Below are positions 1 through 6,804 of a stretch of DNA of 12,860 nucleotides, piece by piece. The notes beneath the pieces are model-generated. The model was not told where the DNA came from, did no database searches, and was given only the letters and a program-made list of their open reading frames with translations. This DNA comes from CAIVAT01 sp964628215 (lineage in GTDB: Bacteria > Bacteroidota > Bacteroidia > Bacteroidales > FEN-979). Both the position numbers and the translations under genes were made by a program. The stretch's first letter is position 1. Every line of letters begins with the position of its first letter. The stretch spans positions 1 to 12,860 of the forward strand of contig CAZVNF010000114.1 of the NCBI GenBank assembly GCA_964628215.1. Reading direction: 5' to 3'.

Positions 1-165
1 TCAGTTGGACATCAAACCTATACCGAACCTATATTGGAGACAAGTTAGAGAAAGGTCAGAGAAAGGTTAAAGAAAGGTTACAGAAAGGCTTAAGAAAAAC
101 TCACAAAAGAGGACGGAAAACCGGAAGGAGCATTTACCAAAAACGAATACCGAAAATGTAAATAT
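1..165. repeat. degenerate 11-bp tandem repeat array
   Basis: The sequence can be cut into consecutive 11-mers from about position 12 to 165. The best-conserved core is 45-88, four units fitting TTAnAGAAAGG (TTAGAGAAAGG, TCAGAGAAAGG, TTAAAGAAAGG, TTACAGAAAGG). Positions 12-33 hold two units of a related type (TCAAACCTATA, CCGAACCTATA). Units after 89 decay but keep an A-run at the same phase. The array lies just past the stop codon of the minus-strand hydrolase gene. One plus-strand frame stays open from 3 to 161, but its translation is only the lysine/arginine-rich reading of the repeat, so I do not call it a gene. The array may continue left of the window. Confidence 0.6.
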
Positions 166-171
166 ACGCTT

Positions 172-2109
172 TTATTCCCGCACCGGCACTTCAGGCATAA
201 AATAAATATCCTTGAATTTAACCTCCCCTTTCTCACTGATTTTCAACAACAAAGATTGATAAGGCTTAAACTCAAGCTTTACAGGATAGGCGTTGCCGTT
301 GTAATTCAGCGTAACCTCCCGCATGATGGTCGAATCCTGGTACGACTGGCCATAGACAACCGGGTAGGTAAGCTTTTCAGTGAGTGGATTGGCAAAAAAG
401 ATACTTGCGGTTTTCCTATTGTTACGGCAATAAAAACCCGGGATATCCTTGCCGGTTAGCAGCGGAGGCTGTTCGGGGGGCATGCGAAAATCTTTGCTTA
501 CGCTGGGACAGGCCCTCAGTTTTTTCAACAGGGTGTCAAACTCTTTATCCGGGATATGTCCGCTTTGAACAGGAATTTGTTTCAGGCAAACCGGAAGTCC
601 CTGCCCGGCCAGTTTCAACATGACTCTTAAAGTGGCGACATCCAGCGATTTTGCATCCACATACAACACCCTAAAAGACAAGTGATTCACCTTAAGCACC
701 TTGTTTTCAACTGTTGCATTGGCAAGAAAATCACGATTGATCCACAAAGGCTGGTATCCTTTCAGCTCGGGATTGAATCGTTCATAGCGAAGTTCGTACG
801 CTCCCCACGACCAGGGCAATTGCAGTTCCTTCGGATACTCTCCGGCGATCCATGAATCTTCCAGGGGCAGGTACACCGCAATATCCGTGTAGGGCTTTCC
901 ACCCCTCATTATTTTAGAAACCTTGGTCATGTAGGTATTAAACGCAGCCAATTCCTTTGCGAGGCTTCCGTTCCTGCCGACATGCACCGTGGCGTAAAAA
1001 TAGTTGGTGTCCACCCCGATGGGATTGTAGGGCATCCCGTGCCAGAAAATCTGGTTAACCCCGTTTGCAAAAAGTGCATCGCACACAAGTTTGAGATCGG
1101 CTGTCTGCTCTTTGCGAAAATGTTTGGCAGGCCATCCATAGAGACAGGTGAAGGTTTCGGAAGAGATTATTTTCTTACCGGAAAGCGCAGCGGCAGAAGA
1201 GACGATCCTGGTAAAACCGGGTTCATACAGCATGGCTTCCGTTTCAGGCACATCTACCGAAGCATACGCAGATATCAGGTCGACAGGAGCCCCGGAACAT
1301 TGCACCCTGCTTATGGATCCAAGTTGATGGGCTTTCCCGGTGAAAGGGATGTAAAACTTGTTGATGACCAGTTTTGATACCAGTTTCATGTAATCGTAGC
1401 GGGGACCTGCATTGTAAGGCGCATAAATACTATCCATGAATGGCCGGATATCATACCCGAACTGCTTCAAAAACAGCGAATCAAATCCTTTCGTCCACAA
1501 GTGTTTTGTCTCCACCTCCCAGGAATCACAGAATATAGCCGATTTCGTTCCCTTAAGTGCAGGAGCAAGTGCATTTCCCATGACGGTGGCGTACCGGTCA
1601 AATGCGAAACGGTCGAGGTGGTTGAGCACATTTCCGGTATCGGGATGGGTCCATGAAAGGCGCAGGGGTTGCTTGAAATCAGGTTTGTTCCATATCTGCG
1701 TACGGTCGGCATCGCTTACAAAGGTGCCGCCAAATGGCCACAGCGTGCCAAAGGTAAAGTCACATCCCAGGCCAATGCTGTCGGCGTACCTTTTCGTATA
1801 CGTAACCGCTTTCTGCCATTCATCGCCGAGCCAGGGATACCGGATGGCTTTAGGATCGCGTTTCACCGGGTAGATAAATGCTACTTCCACACCGCCAAAA
1901 TTGTTCGCTTTCAGCCAGTTCAGCTGATCCCGGATATCGTCATTCTTAATGATTCCGGCAAACCACCACCAGCGGGTATATGGTTTACAACTAGTATAAA
2001 TGGAACTCTTTGCCATGTTTGTCTGTGAGTTCTTTTTCCCCTGGTTTTGGGCAAAAACACCCAGGCTGATGGTCAGAAATGCAAATAAAAACAGTGTTGA
2101 TTTTTTCAT
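172..2109 (-). CDS. secreted glycoside hydrolase, GH106 (alpha-L-rhamnosidase)-like, short form
   Basis: A 645-aa protein, probably an exported glycosidase acting on rhamnose-containing or similar glycans. Residues 1-21 form a signal peptide (Lys-Lys, hydrophobic core, then VFA-Q as a likely signal peptidase I site). The GH106-like signatures are TRWWWFAG near 45, the GGVEVAFIYP strand near 72, LWPFGG near 123, a CDSWEVE motif at 194-200, SSETF at 316-320 with Glu318, and VNQIFWHGMPYNP at 351-363. Glu198, Glu200 and Glu318 are candidate active-site acids. Known GH106 enzymes are usually about 1000 residues or more. This one stops soon after the barrel and one further domain, so the long C-terminal beta-sandwich part is missing. 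The start is ATG at 2109; an in-frame TTG two codons upstream is less likely. No clear ribosome binding site is seen. Family call is fairly sure, substrate is not. Confidence 0.75.
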   Translation of the reverse strand: MKKSTLFLFAFLTISLGVFAQNQGKKNSQTNMAKSSIYTSCKPYTRWWWFAGIIKNDDIRDQLNWLKANNFGGVEVAFIYPVKRDPKAIRYPWLGDEWQKAVTYTKRYADSIGLGCDFTFGTLWPFGGTFVSDADRTQIWNKPDFKQPLRLSWTHPDTGNVLNHLDRFAFDRYATVMGNALAPALKGTKSAIFCDSWEVETKHLWTKGFDSLFLKQFGYDIRPFMDSIYAPYNAGPRYDYMKLVSKLVINKFYIPFTGKAHQLGSISRVQCSGAPVDLISAYASVDVPETEAMLYEPGFTRIVSSAAALSGKKIISSETFTCLYGWPAKHFRKEQTADLKLVCDALFANGVNQIFWHGMPYNPIGVDTNYFYATVHVGRNGSLAKELAAFNTYMTKVSKIMRGGKPYTDIAVYLPLEDSWIAGEYPKELQLPWSWGAYELRYERFNPELKGYQPLWINRDFLANATVENKVLKVNHLSFRVLYVDAKSLDVATLRVMLKLAGQGLPVCLKQIPVQSGHIPDKEFDTLLKKLRACPSVSKDFRMPPEQPPLLTGKDIPGFYCRNNRKTASIFFANPLTEKLTYPVVYGQSYQDSTIMREVTLNYNGNAYPVKLEFKPYQSLLLKISEKGEVKFKDIYFMPEVPVRE

Positions 2110-2153
2110 TTTCAAAAATTCATGAGTGCCTGCTACGGTCAGTTATCTTTTTA

Positions 2154-2242
2154 CCACTGAGGCACTAAGGACACTAAGAATCACTAAGTCAATATATTAT
2201 ATTATTTCTGAGTGGTCCTGTGTGCCCTTAGTGCCTTAGTGT
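2154..2242. repeat. imperfect inverted repeat of CACTAAG-like units
   Basis: The arm at 2154-2184 pairs with the arm at 2212-2242 at about 24 of 31 positions, around an AT-rich centre. The best block is AGGCACTAAGG against its complement. Each arm is itself built from short direct units (CACTGAGG, CACTAAGG, CACTAAG). It lies between two divergent genes, so it cannot be a terminator for either. It resembles dispersed intergenic repeats of the CACTAAGG/CACAAAGG kind seen in many environmental bacterial genomes; that resemblance is from memory. Confidence 0.6.
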
Positions 2243-2328
2243 TTTCCTTTTCACAAACTTACATAATAATCCAACCCGTTCGTAAATTTCTCACACCATT
2301 TGCGGTCAATGCACTTGGCTAAAATCAA

Positions 2329-2336
2329 TACCTTTG
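2329..2336 (+). promoter_or_regulatory. probable -7 element of the SGNH/MBOAT operon promoter
   Basis: TACCTTTG is an exact match to the Bacteroidota -7 consensus TAnnTTTG. It lies 34 bp before the first operon start, which would give a 5' leader of roughly 25-30 nt. The -33 element is not convincing: TTTG at 2299-2302 is a little too far upstream and TTG at 2315-2317 is too close. Confidence 0.45.
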
Positions 2337-2370
2337 CCAACCATTCAATATACCGCCGATTCTCCCTGCA

Positions 2371-3717
2371 ATGGAACAACGCAATTTCGAACCCCTGATG
2401 ATCCTGATCGCAAGCGGGATATTTCTGTTTGTGATGGCGGCAGGGATAATGCATGTTTTCCCGGGAAAACAGAAGGCGGCAATTACTCCTGTGGCAGCCT
2501 CCGATACCAGCATCATCAAACCACCGGCTAAATCGGAGGAAGACTCAATCAAGGCGCTGCTTTTCGACAGGGATACGATTTCAAGCATGTTCACCGGAAT
2601 GGAAACTTTTTATCAGTCGGTGCAGCAGGTCCAGTCGGACCATACGCTCCTTCATATCGCCTATTTCGGCGATTCCATGATCGAAGGCGACCTGGTGACA
2701 CAGCCGCTGCGCCGCTCCATGCAACGCAGGTTTGGCGGAAATGGCGTGGGATTTATTCCGGTCACCACTCCCCTTCCGGGATTCCGTGTCACCGTGAAAC
2801 AGAGTTTCAACGAGCGCTGGAAAATAAGCACATTTGTCCATCCGAAGAATTCAGAGGGAGCATTTCCCGGGATATCAGGATATGCATATATCTCGGAAGA
2901 GGGGGCTCAAACCAAATTTGAATCACCACCAGGATTTGGATCGTTTCGCAAAGCAGAAATTCTGTACGGAGGAAAAAACAAACTCATGCTCCAGGTGAGA
3001 ACAGATACCACTTCAGCCATTTTATCCCTTGCCCCGGCAAGTCCTGTTTCGTCTTTTGCAGTTACCCCCGATACGGTTTTTTCCGCCTTTGAGATACAGG
3101 TTAAAAGCAGTGAACCGGGCGTTCTGTATGGGGTGAATTTTGAAAACGGCCCCGGGGTGTATGTCGATAATTACGCCTTCCGCGGAAATTCAGGACTGCC
3201 ATTGAGCTCCATCCCTGCCGAAATATTTTCAGGATTTAACACGGTTCTGCGGAATAAACTGCTCATCATTCACTACGGGCTCAATGTATTCACCCCGGGG
3301 GTGGAGGATTACCACTGGTATGAAGCCGCGATGATGAAGGTGATCAAACATGTAAAGGAGTCATCTCCGGGTATCTCCATCCTGATGATCAGTATGCCCG
3401 ACCGCAGTGTGCTCATCTCGGGGGAATACCATACTCCTGCCGGGCTTCCGGAGTTTATCCACCTGCAGCAAAGGGTAGCTGAAAAGGAGCATGTCGCCTT
3501 TTTCAACCTCTACGATGCCATGGGCGGGGCCGGCAGTATGAAAAAATGGGTGGAAGGGCATCCGAAACTTGCGGGCGATGATTATACCCATCCCAACGGG
3601 GCAGGGGCTGCTAAAATCGCTTCACTGGTATATGATTTCCTGATGAAAGGATATGACCGGTACCTGCAAAAGCCCGACTCCGCTGCTTCTTCAAAATTAA
3701 CCACACCTGTGATATGA
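2371..3717 (+). CDS. membrane-anchored SGNH/GDSL hydrolase-like protein (first of a pair)
   Basis: A 448-aa protein with one N-terminal hydrophobic segment (about 8-30), so probably anchored in the inner membrane with its main domain in the periplasm. SGNH blocks are visible: YFGDSMIEGD with Ser102, HYGLN with Asn305, and DDYTHPNG with Asp404 and His407, a complete Ser-Asp-His triad. Block I and block III lie about 200 residues apart, far more than in simple SGNH enzymes. The segment between (roughly 130-290) looks beta-rich and is probably an inserted domain. An MGGAGSMKKW motif precedes the His block and recurs in the next gene. It would deacylate, or transfer acyl groups to, an envelope glycan together with the MBOAT protein; this is inferred from context. 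First gene of the operon; no Shine-Dalgarno sequence seen. Confidence 0.75.
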   Translation: MEQRNFEPLMILIASGIFLFVMAAGIMHVFPGKQKAAITPVAASDTSIIKPPAKSEEDSIKALLFDRDTISSMFTGMETFYQSVQQVQSDHTLLHIAYFGDSMIEGDLVTQPLRRSMQRRFGGNGVGFIPVTTPLPGFRVTVKQSFNERWKISTFVHPKNSEGAFPGISGYAYISEEGAQTKFESPPGFGSFRKAEILYGGKNKLMLQVRTDTTSAILSLAPASPVSSFAVTPDTVFSAFEIQVKSSEPGVLYGVNFENGPGVYVDNYAFRGNSGLPLSSIPAEIFSGFNTVLRNKLLIIHYGLNVFTPGVEDYHWYEAAMMKVIKHVKESSPGISILMISMPDRSVLISGEYHTPAGLPEFIHLQQRVAEKEHVAFFNLYDAMGGAGSMKKWVEGHPKLAGDDYTHPNGAGAAKIASLVYDFLMKGYDRYLQKPDSAASSKLTTPVI

Positions 3718-5009
3718 CCATCTCTCAATATATTTCCATAATTGCGATGCTGCTGATCCTTCCTTACGGGATGGCAGCCCAGGATTCTACATTTGTTCCG
3801 GAACACATCCCCCCCTATGATTCACTCAAACTGCTGTATCCTTTTCTGAACCTGCAGGAAAACCACATCTCCGGCGACACCTCCGCTTTGTTCCCGTTTT
3901 ATAGAAAACTGGACCGTATCAGGAACGGGAGCGGCGAACAGGCTGTGGTGGTGCACATCGGCGATTCGCATGTTCAGCCGGGAGTTTTTTCCCAGCCGTT
4001 GCGCGAATGGCTGCAACTCAGCTTCGGCGACGCCGGCCGTGGAATGATGTTTCCTTACCGGCTTGCCAAATCGAATGGCCCGGCAGGATATATAAGCCGG
4101 TGTGACACCCCCTGGATTTACGGAAGAAATGCCACGTTGAAACGCCCCCTTCCAACCGGGATTTCCGGATTCACCCTGTGGTCGAAGAACCCATCGGCGT
4201 CTTTTACCATTGAATTCACCTCCCCTGTTTTCAGCACCGGGGATACTGCCCGCCTCGTTATCTTTCACGCGAACCGCGACAGCTGCTTTTTTCTTTCGGT
4301 GAACAACGAGATCAATGGACAGTCGTATCCGGTGGCAGATTCCTCATGGTCATACCAAACTACTTTTCTCATCTACGATCAGCCTCAAAAGATCCGGATC
4401 AGGGCGCTGCGGACAAAAGAGTCTCAAACCTCGGCAACATTTTACGGCATGAGCCTGGAATCGAAAAAGCCCGGTGTAATCGTGCACACCATCGGGGTGA
4501 ACGGGGCCATGTTTTCAAGTTATTCAGAGGCTGAGCATTTTGTCGGACAGTTGTCCATGCTGCACCCCGACCTGATGATCTTTTCCCTGGGAACCAATGA
4601 AGCATTTGGGGTAAAAGCTTACTCACCAGAATCTTTCAGGGCTGATATCGAACAGTTGTTCAGCCATATCCGGCAATCAGGAAATCAGGCTGCGGTGGTA
4701 CTCACCACCCCTCCCGGCATCTATAAATCGTACCGGAAAAAACGGCGTACCACTTACAAGCCAAATCCGGTGGTCGAATCGGCATGCAAGGTGCTGGGGG
4801 AATATGCTGCGACAAACAACATGGCATTATGGGACTGGTACACGATCATGGGTGGCAGGGAAGGAATGGCAAAATGGAAAGCAAAGGGGCTGACCGATCG
4901 CAGGTATATCCATTTTTCGCAAAAAGGATATGGAATACAGGGAACCCTGATGAGAGAGGCCGTGATTGATAGTTACCTGAAGTTCAAGGGAACAAGTATG
5001 AGTAATTAA
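3714..5009 (+). CDS. exported SGNH/GDSL hydrolase-like protein (second of a pair)
   Basis: A 431-aa protein whose start codon overlaps the previous stop (ATGA), implying translational coupling. Residues 1-22 are a signal peptide ending MAA-Q, so it is probably periplasmic. SGNH blocks: HIGDSHVQPG with Ser85, a GVNG turn near 261-264, SLGTNE with Asn295, and YIHFSQKGY with His400. The residue three before the His, normally the catalytic Asp, is Arg397; the nearest acid is Asp395, two residues further out. As in its neighbour, a beta-rich stretch of over 100 residues separates blocks I and III, and an MGGREGMAKW motif lies before the His block. The two proteins are clearly related in layout but diverged. 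Likely an O-acetylesterase or O-acyltransferase partner of the MBOAT protein, somewhat like peptidoglycan O-acetylesterase Ape1 or PatB; activity is unproven. Confidence 0.75.
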   Translation: MTISQYISIIAMLLILPYGMAAQDSTFVPEHIPPYDSLKLLYPFLNLQENHISGDTSALFPFYRKLDRIRNGSGEQAVVVHIGDSHVQPGVFSQPLREWLQLSFGDAGRGMMFPYRLAKSNGPAGYISRCDTPWIYGRNATLKRPLPTGISGFTLWSKNPSASFTIEFTSPVFSTGDTARLVIFHANRDSCFFLSVNNEINGQSYPVADSSWSYQTTFLIYDQPQKIRIRALRTKESQTSATFYGMSLESKKPGVIVHTIGVNGAMFSSYSEAEHFVGQLSMLHPDLMIFSLGTNEAFGVKAYSPESFRADIEQLFSHIRQSGNQAAVVLTTPPGIYKSYRKKRRTTYKPNPVVESACKVLGEYAATNNMALWDWYTIMGGREGMAKWKAKGLTDRRYIHFSQKGYGIQGTLMREAVIDSYLKFKGTSMSN

Positions 5010-5026
5010 CCTGCAGAAAAGCAAAC

Positions 5027-6583
5027 ATGATCAATATTGCAGACAATTTCTCCGGAATGTATGAATGGGTTTTAGCTTCGGTCCTGTACGATCCGGGTAA
5101 CCCGCTTTTCTTCACCGGTGCATTTTTTCTGCTGTTCTTCATACTGTTCTTTCTGGTCTATATCCCTTTCGGAAGAACCCCGCGAAGCCGCTCCATGGTG
5201 ATCCTGTTCTTTTCGCTCTGGTTTTACTATAAATGTTCCGGCGCTTATGTGCTGGTGATCCTGGCTGCCGGTTCACTGAATTTCCTGCTGGCAAAAGCCA
5301 TGGGTTCAACAGACAAACACCGCCAGAGGACATTTTTACTATTCACAGGGATACTGGTAAATCTAACCTTGTTGATATTCTTCAAATACACACCCTATTT
5401 CAGTAAAATGGCAGATCTTTTTGCCTCGCTTGAATGGAATATGGCCATACTGGTATTTCCTGCCGGAATCTCTTTTTTTACCTTTGCAAATCTCAGTTAT
5501 ATCCTTGATGTTAAAAAGCGGGTCATTCAACCTGAGGAATCTTACTTAAAGTATCTCACTTACATTACGTTTTTTCCCATCGTCCAGATGGGACCGATTG
5601 AAAGGGCTAAGAATTTCCTCCCCCAGGTGTCACAATCCTTCCGACTGTCGCGGGAAGATGTCTCAGAGGGTTTTTACCTGATCCTGTCGGGAGCATTCAA
5701 AAAAATGGTGATCGGCGACTATGTCAACCTTCACCTGGTATCCCAGGTTTTCAGCATGCCGGAGCGTTATACCGGCATGGAGAATCTTGCAGCGATCCTC
5801 GGATATTCCCTGGTGATTTACTGCGATTTCAGCGGGTACACTGATATGGCACGTGGCATAGCCCGGTGGATGGGATTCAACATCCAGGTCAACTTCAACT
5901 TCCCATACCGCTCTGAAAACATTGGGGAATTCTGGCGCAGATGGCATATATCCCTCTCCAACTGGCTGAGAGACTACATTTTTCTCCCTATTGCCTATCG
6001 ATTGTCAGCAGCCATGAAACAGGAGCATCTTTTTTCACAGGGATACCTGCGCACCGACATTGTTATTTTCAATATCGCGGCATTGATTACTTTTACCATC
6101 TGCGGCTTGTGGCATGGCATGGGATGGAATTTCCTGATCTGGGGTGTGATGCACGGAATGGCACTGGCCGTTCAGCGCACATGGAGTTATGCCACCCGTG
6201 GAATGAAAAAAGGAAGGGGGCAACTGTTTAAGGAGACCAGCCGCATAGCGGGTATCGTGTTAACGTTTTCGTTTGTTTCCGCGGCCTGGGTGTTTTTCCG
6301 TATGCGCACCCCGGAAGAAAGTTTCACCGTGTTTTCACAGATCACGGGCAATTTTTACCTGCAGGGATTTCAGGCATTCGTAACCGCATATTACCCGGTG
6401 CTGATGATGATGACGGCAGGATACACCCTGCATTTTATCCCCGGGCGTTTTCACACAAAACTGCATCAGTTCCTTGTACCCCTAGCCTGGCCATGGAAAA
6501 CAATCATCTCTTTTGCCATGATTGCCCTGATCCTCTATTTTAAAACCCTGGGTTCAGCCATGCCGATCTATATACAATTTTAA
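5027..6583 (+). CDS. MBOAT-family membrane-bound O-acyltransferase (AlgI/PatA/DltB-like)
   Basis: A 518-aa polytopic membrane protein with about ten hydrophobic segments, the usual length for the AlgI/PatA branch. Diagnostic motifs occur in order: PAGISFFTF (145-153) and SYILDV, QMGPIERA (about 187-194), YCDFSGYTDMARG (265-277), NFPYRSENIGEFWRRWHISL (291-310) and CGLWHGMGWNFLIWG (359-373). His363 in GLWHG matches the invariant MBOAT histidine; His307 is the second conserved one. Members pass acyl groups from a cytoplasmic donor across the inner membrane for O-acylation of alginate, peptidoglycan, teichoic acid or other polymers. The substrate cannot be read here. It is last in the operon, 17 bp after the second SGNH gene; that spacer has only a weak purine stretch (GAAAAG). 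The two SGNH genes upstream are the expected periplasmic partners. Confidence 0.92.
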   Translation: MINIADNFSGMYEWVLASVLYDPGNPLFFTGAFFLLFFILFFLVYIPFGRTPRSRSMVILFFSLWFYYKCSGAYVLVILAAGSLNFLLAKAMGSTDKHRQRTFLLFTGILVNLTLLIFFKYTPYFSKMADLFASLEWNMAILVFPAGISFFTFANLSYILDVKKRVIQPEESYLKYLTYITFFPIVQMGPIERAKNFLPQVSQSFRLSREDVSEGFYLILSGAFKKMVIGDYVNLHLVSQVFSMPERYTGMENLAAILGYSLVIYCDFSGYTDMARGIARWMGFNIQVNFNFPYRSENIGEFWRRWHISLSNWLRDYIFLPIAYRLSAAMKQEHLFSQGYLRTDIVIFNIAALITFTICGLWHGMGWNFLIWGVMHGMALAVQRTWSYATRGMKKGRGQLFKETSRIAGIVLTFSFVSAAWVFFRMRTPEESFTVFSQITGNFYLQGFQAFVTAYYPVLMMMTAGYTLHFIPGRFHTKLHQFLVPLAWPWKTIISFAMIALILYFKTLGSAMPIYIQF

Positions 6584-6804
6584 TCTTTCATGGGCAAGGC
6601 TTGCTCATTGCTCATTGCTCATTGCTCATTGCCATGCAAAGGGCAAGGGCAAGNNNNNNNNNNNNNNNNNNNNNNNNNNNNNNNNNNNNNNNNNNNNNNN
6701 NNNNNNNNNNNNNNNNNNNNNNNNNNNNNNNNNNNNNNNNNNNNNNNNNNNNNAAGGGCAAGGGCAAGCCTTGCCCCTACGTGCACATATGGTTTTTGTG
6801 GTTT
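6584..6804. repeat. intergenic repeat island between convergent genes
   Basis: This stretch holds four tandem GCTCATT units (6603-6630), GGGCAA hexamer repeats on both sides of the sequencing gap (6641-6652 and 6756-6767), and a perfect 15-bp inverted repeat GGGCAAGCCTTGCCC (6762-6776). A near copy of its complement, GGGCAAGGCTTGC, lies at 6592-6604. An identical 15-bp direct repeat, AAGGGCAAGGGCAAG, abuts the gap on each side (6639-6653 and 6754-6768). The convergent genes end at 6583 and 6805. No intrinsic terminator with a T-run is evident for either. Confidence 0.7.
6654..6753. other. assembly gap of 100 N
   Basis: Exactly 100 N, the usual placeholder for a gap of unknown length. The same 15-mer on both edges suggests the assembler broke in a GGGCAA tandem array, or that the two contig ends overlap. 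Reading frames running through this block are artefacts. Confidence 0.97.

Noticed and set aside
45..88. Possible CRISPR array
   Set aside because: The units are 11 bp and contiguous with no spacers.
3..161. Plus-strand open frame from the left edge ending in TAA at 159-161
   Set aside because: It is 52 codons, rich in Lys/Arg and rare Arg codons, and its content is just the 11-bp array read in one frame. It could be the end of a gene starting outside the window, but nothing supports that.
982..1377. Plus-strand open frames opposite the glycoside hydrolase gene
   Set aside because: The minus-strand frame carries the family motifs through this region; the plus frames have none.
2110..2115. 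TTG start two codons upstream of the hydrolase ATG
   Set aside because: ATG at 2109 gives a standard signal peptide beginning Met-Lys-Lys; the TTG adds nothing.
6762..6776. Palindrome as an intrinsic terminator for the convergent genes
   Set aside because: It is perfect but leaves almost no loop and has no following T-run on either strand.
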